DNA of 64,000 nt from positions 1 to 64,000 of the forward strand of contig NZ_JAFDVE010000008.1 of assembly GCF_016888005.1 (NCBI RefSeq), in the 5' to 3' direction. The notes below the pieces were generated by a model that saw nothing but the letters and a program-made list of their open reading frames with translations, had not been told where the DNA came from and did no database searches. The DNA comes from Phycicoccus sp. CSK15P-2 (GTDB taxonomy: Bacteria; Actinomycetota; Actinomycetes; Actinomycetales; Dermatophilaceae). The first letter of the stretch is position 1; each line of letters opens with the position of its first letter. A program made the position numbers and the translations under genes. Below are positions 44,546-54,700 of the stretch, piece by piece.

Positions 44546-45836
44546 CCTCGCGCGGTCGGTCCTCGACGTCTCCCTCGTCGAGGAAGGCATGGAGCTCGGT
44601 GACGAACGCCGACCAGGCCGGCTCGTCGGGCATGAGCAGGTGGTTACGACCGTCGAACAGGACGAGCCTGCTGTTCGGGACGAGATCGGCGAGCTCCGTC
44701 GCTTGGGAGAACGGGACTCGTCGGTCGTCCCGGGAGTGCATGACGAGGGTGGGGCAGGTGATCCGGGAGGCCAGCTCGGTGACGTCGAGGCGGCTCATCT
44801 CCGTCATGAACCGGGTCCTGTTCTCCGCGCTGGTCGTCTGCCGGGTGTACTCCGCGAACTCGTCCCACCGGGAGGGGGAGCTGTCGGCATAGTGCTGCGA
44901 CGCCCAGAACCACAGGTAGCTCCGGTCCCCCTCCTGCCATCCGGAGAGGGCGAGGTTCAGGTCCAGGGCCGCCTGGTCGCGTTCGGTGTCGTCACGTGCT
45001 CTGGCGGCGGGGCCCCGGATGAAGCCGGCGTGCACGGCCAGCCGGCTGACCCGCTCGGGTCTGAGCGCGGCGTAGGCCACGGCCAGGGGGGCGCCCACGG
45101 AGACGCCGAGCAGCGGGAAGCGGTCGAGCCCGGCGGCGTCGACCACCGCGTCGAGGTCCGCCATCCACTCCTCGAGGGTGAAGCCGGAGCTCTGCTCGGA
45201 GAGACCGCAGCCGCGCTCGTCGTAGCGGATCAGCTGTCGGCCTCGAGCCAGGCCGTCGAACCAGTGCCGGAACAGGGGCGACTCGCGTTCGAGGTCGAGC
45301 CGGCTCAACCAGTTGGCGGTCTTGACCAGTGGCGGTCCGCTACCCACGGCGGCCCAGGCGATGCGCGCACCGTCGGTCGTCCGGCAGAACCGGATGACGT
45401 CGCGCACCCCGGCGTCCGTGCCGGTCCCCCGCGTGCCGTGGGTGATGGCGGGTGCCGTCGTCACGGGCTCGGCGGCCGGGACGGCCTCGGCCGTGAGCAG
45501 CGAGTCGAGGTCGGCGGTGACGACCGATGTCGGGGCGACGAACTGGTAGCCGAGGCCTCGGAGGGTGCGGACGAGGTGCTGGGTGCTCCCGGTGTCGCCG
45601 AGCGCGGCACGAACCGCGCTCAGGGCGGTCGGGAGGACGGAGCCGGTGACCGGCGCGTCGCCCCACACCTCGAGCAGCAGCTCGCGGCGCGGAACCACGC
45701 GGCCGCGGTGCTCCACCAGGTAGCAGAGCAGGTCGAAGGCGCGCGGCTCGAGGTGGACCGGCCGCTGGTCCGCGCAGAGCAGGCGGCGCGTCCGGCACAG
45801 GGTGAACCGCCCGAAGCGGTGGACGAGGGTACTCAC
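44520..45836 (-). CDS. Winged-helix transcription factor fused to alpha/beta hydrolase (copy 1)
   Basis: 438 residues. N-terminal OmpR/PhoB-type winged helix (about 5-102: LEPRAFDLLCYLVEHRGRVVPRRELL...LRGLGYQFVAP) without a receiver domain, a loose linker to about 145, then an alpha/beta hydrolase with oxyanion region GSGPPLVK, nucleophile GVSVG (Ser246), acid in HSRDDRRVP and catalytic His in GRNHLL. All triad residues are present, so it may bind or cleave a small ligand to control DNA binding. Start GTG at 45836 gives the same N-terminus as copy 2. It faces away from copy 2 and converges with the RCC1 genes. Confidence 0.85.
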   Translation of the reverse strand: MSTLVHRFGRFTLCRTRRLLCADQRPVHLEPRAFDLLCYLVEHRGRVVPRRELLLEVWGDAPVTGSVLPTALSAVRAALGDTGSTQHLVRTLRGLGYQFVAPTSVVTADLDSLLTAEAVPAAEPVTTAPAITHGTRGTGTDAGVRDVIRFCRTTDGARIAWAAVGSGPPLVKTANWLSRLDLERESPLFRHWFDGLARGRQLIRYDERGCGLSEQSSGFTLEEWMADLDAVVDAAGLDRFPLLGVSVGAPLAVAYAALRPERVSRLAVHAGFIRGPAARARDDTERDQAALDLNLALSGWQEGDRSYLWFWASQHYADSSPSRWDEFAEYTRQTTSAENRTRFMTEMSRLDVTELASRITCPTLVMHSRDDRRVPFSQATELADLVPNSRLVLFDGRNHLLMPDEPAWSAFVTELHAFLDEGDVEDRPREARPGDPGA

Positions 45837-46214
45837 GGCCGTGGCCTGTCGTCGTCCGTCGTGGTGCACTGCGGCGGAGCGGCGCCGGCCGCCCGCCGCC
45901 GGCGGGGGTCGCATGACGGGATGGGGGCTGTGGGACGGATGGCGCGTCCCTCCGTTCTGCCTAGGTGCCGTTCACGTGGTCCGGGAAACTCGTCTGCACC
46001 CCTGCCGCCCCGACGACGAGTACACGCGACCGGAACGTTCGGAGGAGACGATGCCATGGAACGGTGCCGTGCGGGCTGTTCATCGCATTCCGGACACTCC
46101 GTGTCACCGCCGTCCGGGTGCCGAAACCCCACGTCCACAGGGGTTTTTCCGATACGCTTCACACCGAGGCCTAGCACCGATGGCTGCCGCCGTGAGCTGG
46201 AAGGCGAGCTGTAC
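45837..46214. other. Divergent control region between the two hydrolase regulators
   Basis: 378 bases, noticeably less GC-biased than the rest. It contains GGAGGAG at 46041-46047 followed by ATG codons at 46051 and 46056, and a hairpin with T tail at 46124-46148. The ATG at 46056 is in frame with copy 2 and would add a Cys-rich 53-residue extension; the ATG at 46051 opens a separate 67-codon frame overlapping its start. Confidence 0.5.
46124..46148 (+). terminator. Terminator-like hairpin in the leader of copy 2
   Basis: AAACCCC, nine-base loop, GGGGTTT, then TT; ends 67 bases before the ATG at 46215. Could act as an attenuator, or terminate a leader transcript. Confidence 0.4.
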
Positions 46215-47429
46215 ATGGCCGGGGAGACATACCGGTTCGACGACTACGAGCTGATCTCCGCACGCTTCGAGCTGCGGCGGTCAGGACACTCGGTCCGTGT
46301 CGAGCCCCTCGCGCTCGACCTCCTGCACTACCTCCTCGCGCAGCGGGACCGCGTCGTGCCGAAGAACGAGCTGCTCGACTCGGTGTGGGGCAACCGCTTC
46401 GTCAGCGAGGCCGCGCTCACCACGGCCCTGCGCAGCGCACGTCTGGCCGTCGGCGACTCGGGCCGTGACCAGCGGCTCATCCGGACGGTCCACGGCCGGG
46501 GCTACCAGTTCGTGGCGCCCGTCACCGTCGTCGGCGGGAGGCCGGCCGGGCATGCTGCCACGCCGGCCGTGGCCGCTCGCACCGGTGGCGACGGTCAGAC
46601 GATCCGCTACTGCCACGCCGCCGACGGCACCCGGATCGCCTACGCCACGGTGGGGTCGGGGCCGCCGCTGCTCAAGGCCGCGAACTGGATGACCCACCTC
46701 GACCTCGAGTGGCGGACGCCGGTGTGGTCGCATTGGCTGGAGGGGCTGGCGCGCCGGCGCCGGCTCATCCGCTACGACGAGCGCGGGTGCGGCATGTCGG
46801 ACTGGGAGGTCCCCAGCTTCACCTTCGAGGACTGGGTCGACGACCTGGAGACCGTCGTCGACGCTGTGGGGCCGGAGCGGTTCCCCCTCCTCGGGGTCTC
46901 GCAGGGTGGAGCGGTGGCGATCGCGTACGCGGTCCGGCATCCCGAGCGGGTCAGCAAGCTCGTGCTCGCGGGCGCCTACGCCCGGGGACGGTCCGTCCGG
47001 GCGAACAGCGAGGCCCAGCGTGACGCCGCGGCTCTCGACCTCGAGCTCGCGCGGGTCGGCTGGAGCCGCGAGGATGCCAGCTATCTGCGGGTCTTCGCCT
47101 CGCAGTTCCTCCCGGACGGGACCGCCGAGGAGTGGGCGGACTTCATCGGCTTCCAGCGCAAGACGACGTCCCCGGTGAACGCGCTCCGCTTCCTGGACCA
47201 GTTCGCCCGGATCGACGTCTCGGACATCGCCCATCTCGTCCAGTGCCCGACGCTGATCCTGCATTCCCGCGACGACGTGCGTGTCCCGGCGTCGCAGGCC
47301 ACCGAGCTCGCCGCACTCATCCCCGACAGCACCCTCATCATGCTCTCGAGCGGCAACCACCTGCTGAGCGCCAAGGAACCGGCCTGGGACGAGTTCCTGA
47401 CCCACGTCGACGAGTTCCTGTCGGTGTGA
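46215..47429 (+). CDS. Winged-helix transcription factor fused to alpha/beta hydrolase (copy 2)
   Basis: 404 residues, close paralogue of copy 1. Winged helix 5-102 (PLALDLLHYLLAQRDRVVPKNELLDSVWGN...TVHGRGYQFVAP), linker, hydrolase from about 128 with GSGPPLLK, RYDERGCGMSD, nucleophile GVSQG (Ser229), Asp353 in HSRDD and His382 in SGNHLL. A complete catalytic triad on a DNA-binding protein suggests ligand sensing by a hydrolase fold. Start ATG 46215 aligns with copy 1; a longer form from 46056 is possible. Targets are unknown; the RCC1 genes and the divergent pair itself are the nearest candidates. Confidence 0.85.
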   Translation: MAGETYRFDDYELISARFELRRSGHSVRVEPLALDLLHYLLAQRDRVVPKNELLDSVWGNRFVSEAALTTALRSARLAVGDSGRDQRLIRTVHGRGYQFVAPVTVVGGRPAGHAATPAVAARTGGDGQTIRYCHAADGTRIAYATVGSGPPLLKAANWMTHLDLEWRTPVWSHWLEGLARRRRLIRYDERGCGMSDWEVPSFTFEDWVDDLETVVDAVGPERFPLLGVSQGGAVAIAYAVRHPERVSKLVLAGAYARGRSVRANSEAQRDAAALDLELARVGWSREDASYLRVFASQFLPDGTAEEWADFIGFQRKTTSPVNALRFLDQFARIDVSDIAHLVQCPTLILHSRDDVRVPASQATELAALIPDSTLIMLSSGNHLLSAKEPAWDEFLTHVDEFLSV

Positions 47430-47499
47430 CCTCCGCTGGTTGGGCCTCCCGTCGAGAGGCACGCCCGCGACGGCCGACGCGCTCGGGACTCCGCGCCGG

Positions 47500-48015
47500 C
47501 TACCGAGAGGACGCGGCCTGTTCGACGATCTCGGTCAGGTGCGTGTGAACCGCAGACGCGTCGATCGTGGACACGTTGGGCGCTTCTTGGGCCACTCCGA
47601 TGACGACGAAGCCGACATCCGGGAACTGCGCCGCAGTTGCGTCGACGGTCTCCCGGGGCAGGTCTCCGGCGGCGTAGATCCGGGTGCAGTCGGCCTGGGC
47701 CAGACTGGCCAGGAACGTCGCGGCGTTCTCGACCGTCTGGTCGCCGGCCACCGCCAGGTAGCGCACCCTGGTACCGGTCGCCTCCGAGGCCTCCTGCATA
47801 CCGGCCCACACCGCGGCCGCCTCGGGGTCCGCGAGCCCGCGGTCGGCGGTGAGCAGGCACGCGGTGACGTCGAGGTACTCCCGAGCTCGCGGCTCGCGGT
47901 CTCGGGTCCCGAGCAGTAGCACGGCCGCGACGAAGCCGAGGGCGACCAGCACCCCGGCGGCCACGTACCAGCCCCGGCTTCCCAGCAGGAACATCGAGGT
48001 CCTCGATCGGGTCAT
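47500..48015 (-). CDS. Small membrane-anchored BMP/periplasmic-binding-like protein
   Basis: 171 residues. One N-terminal helix (YVAAGVLVALGFVAAVLLLG), then about 130 residues resembling the first lobe of BMP-family binding proteins: ACLLTADRGLADPEAAAVWAGM, ENAATFLASLAQADCTRIYA, FPDVGFVVIG. Full BMP lipoproteins have about 330 residues and a second lobe, which is missing here. Start ATG 48015. It lies downstream of the toxin-immunity pair on the same strand with a 89-base gap. May be a toxin-associated accessory or an unrelated sensor. Confidence 0.6.
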   Translation of the reverse strand: MTRSRTSMFLLGSRGWYVAAGVLVALGFVAAVLLLGTRDREPRAREYLDVTACLLTADRGLADPEAAAVWAGMQEASEATGTRVRYLAVAGDQTVENAATFLASLAQADCTRIYAAGDLPRETVDATAAQFPDVGFVVIGVAQEAPNVSTIDASAVHTHLTEIVEQAASSR

Positions 48016-48104
48016 GCGATCACCACGTAAGCCCGAACCGCACGGTCCGGCACGTGGCCGTCTTCGCATCCGACGCGGAGGGCGGTCCTGCTGATACCGG
48101 TCAT

Positions 48105-48716
48105 CTATGGGTCTCGAACGACTTCAGTGATCGGCGTTCCCTCCGGAAGGCCCCTCACCTGCCGTCTCAGTTGCCCCATGATCGTCCAGTACACGTCGAG
48201 GTCCGAGAGCTCCACGTTGGCGACGACGTCTTGCCCTCCCAAGAACAGGGGCCGCTTGTATCCCACACACTCCGCCACTGTCGGGACTGACCCACCCGAG
48301 TGCCGCCACTGATCGAAGAAGGTCCGGGCCAACGCCTCCTCGGTGTAGTCGACCAGCTCCTCGTCGTGGAACCGTGAGAAGGGAACCGGAATCTCGAGCG
48401 CTTCTCCGGTCCCCGGTTCGAACAGCATGACCTCAGGGTCGCCATCCGACCCACGCGCTGCGTCCGTCGCGAACTGTCGGCCGAGCCAGTCGTAGCCGAA
48501 GCACGTCAACCGCCCTGCGAACTCAGGAAATCCTGCACGCACCAGAGCGTCCGAGCTGCGCGCCGAAGCCCTCGTGTGGACGCGGTACAGGCCATCCCCG
48601 AAGGTTCTCCCGCCAGCCGCGTCCAACCATGCCCCCACGGTGCCGTCCACGGACTGAGTCACGAGGCTCGGCCCGTCGCTGACGGCGAACGTGGCAAGGA
48701 AACGCTCGAACATCAT
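48105..48716 (-). CDS. Immunity protein, Tdi1/DUF1851 (GAD-like) family
   Basis: 203 residues. The DUF1851 pattern is clear: GGRTFGDGLYRVH, CFGYDWLGRQFATD, FEPGTGEALEIPVPFSRFHD, VGYKRPLFLGGQDVVANVEL and LDVYWTIMGQL. This family includes Tdi1, which neutralises type VI DNase effectors, and is common behind polymorphic toxin genes. The ATG at 48716 overlaps the toxin's TGA by ATGA, giving tight co-translation so that protection is made with the toxin. An adjacent ATG at 48713 is possible. Cytoplasmic. Confidence 0.85.
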   Translation of the reverse strand: MMFERFLATFAVSDGPSLVTQSVDGTVGAWLDAAGGRTFGDGLYRVHTRASARSSDALVRAGFPEFAGRLTCFGYDWLGRQFATDAARGSDGDPEVMLFEPGTGEALEIPVPFSRFHDEELVDYTEEALARTFFDQWRHSGGSVPTVAECVGYKRPLFLGGQDVVANVELSDLDVYWTIMGQLRRQVRGLPEGTPITEVVRDP

Positions 48717-51700
48717 GGTCGTCTCGGACAGATCGACACGCGGCAAACGAGGGTCCCTGGGAGCAATTTGCGTTTGCGGGTTTGTCCGCTGATCTGAGCG
48801 CCCAAACTTCGGTTCACCGAACTGTCCAACGGCTTCATGTTCATGAGATCGTCCGCGCCACCCAACTGAAGATCGATGACGTGATCTACGTCCGACCCTG
48901 GCGGTATGCTATGTCCAGCAGCACGATACCGCTGAGAAGCCGTAGGGCCAGAACGTTTCTTGACCTGAGTGACCACCAGCCTGTCAGCGGCGTTCAGTGC
49001 GGCAACCTTCTCGTCCGCTGCCTGCTTCTGAGCATGAGACCAGCCCTCCTTGTACTTCAAGGTCAACGAGACCCCATCGGCTGGACGAGTTGCGGCTTCT
49101 TGGCCTGCTGCTTCGCCGCCGCAGTTGTGGACGAGAACCGGGGTGTCGTCCGCCAGCACGTAGTAGGTGTGCACGCCGGCGACGGTCAGGTCGTTCATGA
49201 GTTCCGGACCGGGCCGGACCTTCACACTACTCACCTGCTGGGTCCCGCGGCCGTCGGACCCGCGGAGGACGTCACCGGGCTCGAGATCCTCGGCGTCGGT
49301 CCACCGCCCGGTGGTGGCGTTCCAGAAGGGGTGGTGGGCGGTCGTGCGCACCTCCGTCCACTCCCCGGTAGCGGTGTCGGTGACCGTGACGTCGACCAGG
49401 TCGCGGTCGTCGTTGCGGTGCAGGACCCGTACCGGCTGAGCGCTGGTCTCGCCCGTCTCCGGGTCGGTGGCCAGGACCTCGTCGTCCAGCTTCACCTCGG
49501 AGATCTTCTGGGTGGTGCCGTCGGCCATCTGCACACGGGTGTCGGGGTCGAAGCTGTGCCGCACACAGGCCCGGGCCGTGTCGGCGACATCGTCGGAACG
49601 GCTACCTCCGGAACGCACGGCGTCGTCGACGTAGCCGTCCCCGGCGGCGACGGCCTCGTCGGCACGGCCCCCGACGCGGCTGGTGCCGCGCGCGGCGTCG
49701 TCGGCGTGCTCGGCCAGCTCGCGGGTGGCGCGGCCGGCACCTCGCGCCGCACGCCGCCCGGCCGTGACGACCTTGCCCGCGCGACCGGCGACGGCCTTGG
49801 CGACCGGTGCCGCAGCCTTGCTCACGGCCTTGGCCGCGGCGGCGCCCATCATCGGCAGGGCCGCGCCGAGCCCGCCGGCGAGCCCGCCCATGGCGGCGTC
49901 ATGGAGCAGCTCCAGGCCGGTGTGGCCCTCCATGGCGCCGGTGACCAGGCCGCCGAGGGCTCCGGCGGCCATCCCGCAGGCGGCCACGCCGACCCCTGTC
50001 CATCCGACCGCGAGCAGACAGGCGGCCTCCACGATCATGCCCACGATGGCACCGACGATCTCGGCCTTGTGCTCGACGATCCAGTCACGTGCGGTGTGTG
50101 CCCACTGCGAGACACGCTCGGCGGCGGCCAGCAGTCCCGTCCCGATCGCCGTGATCTTCTCGTAGGCCCGGGTCACCGACTGCCTGACCTCGTCGACTCG
50201 GTCCTTGGCGTAGTCCACGGCGCTCCGGCCGAGGTCCCGCACACGCCTGCCGGCATCTCGGAACCCCTCCCGGATCTTCTTGCCGGCGTTCTTGACCCTG
50301 TCCAGGAACTTGCCTCGGTGGCCGGAGGGGTCGGTGACGACCAGCGGGTTGCCGTCGCCGTACTGGTACCGGTTGGCCGCGATGGAGTCCGGGACCGGCG
50401 AGTTGGTGAGGCCGTCGCGGGTGCCGAACTGGGCGGTGCCCGGGTCGTACCAGCGGGCGTGCATGTTGACGCGACCGGTGGCCGGGTCGGTCCATTCCGA
50501 CTGGTAGCCCAGGCTGCCGAGCATGTCCTTCTCGCTGGTCACCTCTCCCAGCGGGCTGTAGCTGCGGCTGGCCGTCACCTCCGCACCGTTGGTGTCGAGC
50601 TGCGCCACCACGTCGTCGTGGAGGTCGGTCCACACCAGCCGGCTGGTGCTCCCGGTGGTCACCGCGGTCACGTCGCCGTCCGGATCGCGCAGGTAGCCGG
50701 TGCCGCCGTCGGTGGCCAGGTCGTTCTGCAGGCCGGAGTAGGCGAACCCGTCGCGCAGCACGCGGCCGAGCGCGTCGTACCCGTAGGACCGGGTGGCCCC
50801 GGCCGAGGCCTGGGTGACGACCTGGTCGAACGCGTCCGCGACGGTCGTGATGCTGGTGCCGGCGCCCGACTCCGAGGCCCGTGTGCCCCGCGCGGTGTAG
50901 GTGAAGCCACGCCCCTCGGTGTCGGAGACCAGCCGGTTGCGCTGGTCGTAGACGTAGTCGACGTCCCCCACTCCGGTCCGGTTGCCGGAGGCGTCGTAGC
51001 GGTAGCCGACGGTGGTGGCACCGTCGTCCCACGAGGTGAGCCGATTGGCCAGGTCGTAGGTGTAGGAGTCGGTGGTGGTGGCGCCGTCGAGGGTGACGAC
51101 CTTGGACGTCTCGTTGCCGGAGGCGTCCCAGCCGTAGGCGATCGAGGCGATGGTGTCCCCGTCGGCGTCGGCCAGCGTGTCGCTCGTGAGCCGGTGGAGG
51201 TCGTCGTAGCCGAAGACCCGCCGGTTGCCGGAGTCGCCGAAGGTCATCGACGCCACCTCCGACATCGCCGTGTAGGTGTACCCGATCGAGACCCCGGCCT
51301 CGGTGTTCTTGACCGACGCCAGCCGGGCCGCGTCGTCGTAGCCGTAGCTGGTGGTGCCGGCCACGTCGGTGCGCGAGGCCATCAGCCCGTCGGGGGTGTA
51401 GGTGAAGGACGCGTCACCGGACGGGCCGCTCAGCGAGACGGGCAGGCCCCGGTCGTCGTAGGCGACCGTGTTGGTGCCGCCCGGGGCCGAGAACTGGGTC
51501 AGCCGGCCAGCGGCGTCGTAGCCGAAGTCACGGTCGGCCGTCTCCGCCTCGGCGCCCGACCCGGCCTGCCGGGTCAGCCGGCCGGCCTCGTCGTAGGCGA
51601 AGGTGCGGGTGACCCCGCCCGGCACCCTCTGCGACACCGCCTGCCCGGCCGCGTCGTACACCGTGGTGAAGGTCCGGTCGGCAGGGTCCGGGTGGGCCTC

Positions 51701-54700
51701 GGTGGCGGGCTCGATCCGCGACTGCACCAGGTCCCACGGAGTGTAGGTGGTGGTGAACGCGTTGCCCCGTCCGTCGGTGAACCGGGTCGGGTTGCCGGCC
51801 AGGTCGTAGCCGAACGACGTGTCGATACTCGTGTCGGCGTCGACCGGCTGCGACTCGGTGGCCATCCGCCCGGCCGCGTCGTAGCCGAACCGGGTCGTGG
51901 CTCCCCGCGCGTCGGTGACTGCCACGGCGTTACCGGCGGCGTCGTAGCCCCAGGAGGTGGTAGCCAGTGCGGGACCGCCATCCTCCGAGTACGCCGCCGA
52001 GGAGGTCGGCCGGGAGAGCATGTCGAAGTCCGTGACGGTGTAGCCGCCGTCGGGGTCGACCTGCTTGACCGCCCGGCCCAGCACGTCGTAGACCACGCTG
52101 GTGGTCTCGCCGGCTCCGTCGACCATGCTGGTCACCTGGCCGAGCGCGTCGTAGCCGTAGGTGGCGCTCACCCCGGCCGGGGTGGTCACCATGGCCAGCC
52201 GCCCCGCGTCGTCGTAGGTGCCGGTGGTGGTGTAGACCTCCTCGGCCTGCCGGACCGCCTCGTCGACGCTGGTCAGGTTGCCGAGCAGGTCGTAGGCGAA
52301 CCCGGTGACCGCCTCGTTCGGGTCGGTCACCGACAGCACGTTGCCCAGCAGGTCGTAGCGCGTCGTCGTGGTGCCGCCGTCGGGCGCGACCTCGGTGACC
52401 GGCCGGCCCAGCTGGTCGTAGGCGAGCGTGGTCGTACGCCCGAGGGGGTCGGTGTGCGAGACGAGCTGACCCATCGGGTCGTACTCCAGCACCGTCCGGG
52501 CGTTGATCGGCGCCGATGTACCCGGTGGGGTGTAGCCGGGCAGACGGACGGCCTGCTGCCGGCCTGCCTGGTCGATCTCGTAGGTGGTGACGTGACCGTT
52601 CGGGTCGGACTCCTCGACGACGTCACCGAACGCGTTGTACCCGATCGTCGTCACCGCCCGGGCGGTCACCGCCGGTCCGTCACCGGGCTCCGCCTGCACC
52701 GGTGGCCCGACCGTCATGACCGGCCGGTCCGCCTCGTCGTGGGACACGTGCGTGGTGTTGCCCCGCGCGTCCACCACCGCCGTCGCCAGACCGCCGGTGT
52801 CGAGCACGCTGGAGGTGCGGGAGACGCCGGTCGCAGCGCCGGGAACGGTGCCATCGGCCACGCCGACGGCCCAGTCGTCGTCGTACGACACCTGCTGGTA
52901 CATCTGCAGGTCCGAGATCGCGCCGCGGAACATCCGCGACGCGGAGCCGCCGACCCGCACACCCCCTACGGCAACGCTGTGCGTCTCGGCACCGCCGAAG
53001 CTGCCGACCTTGACCCCGTCGAGGAAGATCGTCCACAACTTGGACTGTGGGCTCACTCCCACGGCCACGTGCTGCCAGGCACCGGCCCTCACCGAGCCCT
53101 GCCCGACGATCCTGGAGCTGACGGCGACCTCGCCGTCGGCCCCGTGGCCGGCAGTCTCTGCACGCCATCCCTTGGCTGCGGCGTCGAAGGACAGCCGGAA
53201 CGCCGGGTGCGTGTCCGACACGCCGGGGATCTCGAGCACGGTGGCGTCCGATCGGATCCTGTCGGCCCGCAGCCAGGCCGCCACCGTGTACCCGTTGGTG
53301 GTGTCCACCACCGGCCCCGCGGTGGTGATCTGTGACGTGTTGCGGTCGAACACCGCCACCGGGCCTCGCTGCGGGTCGTCCTTCCACCGCACGCCGGTGG
53401 CCGTACCGGGGGTGTTGCCGGCCGTGTCGGCGGCCGTGGATCCCTCGATCTCGTCCAGCCGCCACCGGGCCACCGGCGTCGTCGCCGGGTCGCCACCGAA
53501 GCGGGTCTCCGACACCGATCGCCCCAGCACGTCGTAGGCGTAGTCGATGGCCTCCAGCAGGTTGCCGGAAGAGTCCCGGGTGACCTGCGAGATCACCTGG
53601 TCGTCGGGTGCCAGTTTCAGGAAGGTGTTGCGGGCGATCCCGCTCGGGTCCTGCACGATGCGGATCTGCCGGCCCGCCGCGTCGTACCCGAACCTCGTGA
53701 CCGTCCTGCCGTTGGCGCTGCGCTGCTCCTTCAGGTTCCCGGCCGCGTCGTAGCTGTTGCGTTCCAGCACGAACGAGGTGTCGCCGTCCGAGCGGGTGAC
53801 GGTGGCGGTCCGGCCGTCGTCGGTGTACGTGTAGTCGACCGTGTAGCCCATCGCGTCGGTGCTCGACGCCATCCGGCCCGCCGGGTCGTAGGTGGCCGAC
53901 TCGACCACCAGGTCCTCCGGCTCCTGAGGGTCGTTCGGGTCCCCGGTGTAGTCCTCGATCGTGCGGGACAGCTGGTTGCCGTTCGCGTCCACGGCGTAGG
54001 TGCTGACCGTCCCGTCCGGGTCGGACTGCTTCACCAGATGTCCGTAGACGTCGTACTCGTACGACGTCCGGTCTCCGGTCGCGGCCGTCTCGGAGGCCCG
54101 GCGGCCGTGCTCGTCGTACGTCCATTCGGTCACCCGCTCCGGGTCGCCGCCGGTGAGGTCGCTGACGACCTGCCCGGCCAACAGGTCACCGTCGGGACCG
54201 TCGAACAGGTTCCTCATCTGCGGGGTGTGGACCGCACCGGTCACCCGGTTGGTCACCGCCGGGTCCGTCTGGGTCACCACGCGACCCACCGCGTCGTAGG
54301 TGTACGTCGTGGTCCGCCCCTCGGGGAACGTCGAGGTCGACACCGTCTCGGTGAGCTGGCGGCCCTGCGCGTCGTACTCGTAGGTGGTCTTCGCGCCCGC
54401 CGGGTCGACCACCGTCGCCAGGTCACCCGCGGCGGTGTAGGTCATGGTGCGCAACCCGCCGGAGGCGTCCACCACCTTCCACGGCAGGCCCCTCGGTGCC
54501 TGGCCACCGCCCGAGGCCGGCACACTGGTGCCGTCGGTATAGGTGATCGTCGTCGTCCGGCCCACGGGGTCGGTCGTCGTCAGCAGGTTCCCGGCCGCGT
54601 CGTAGGTGTACGACGTCAGGTACGTGTCGTCCTCCGGCCCCGCCGAGCCCGGCCCGCGCTCCGCGAGGAGCTTGCCGTTGCGCGGGTCGGCCCGGTCGTC

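Noticed and set aside
46051-46254. A separate 67-codon gene with strong Shine-Dalgarno
   Set aside because: Not annotated as a gene, because its sequence is low in recognisable features, it runs into the regulator gene, and the same Shine-Dalgarno can serve the in-frame ATG at 46056. Kept only as a finding.
48782-53335. A 1,517-codon frame antisense to the RHS toxin
   Set aside because: It is Val/Gly/Arg-rich with no domains, and tracks the YD-repeat coding on the other strand.
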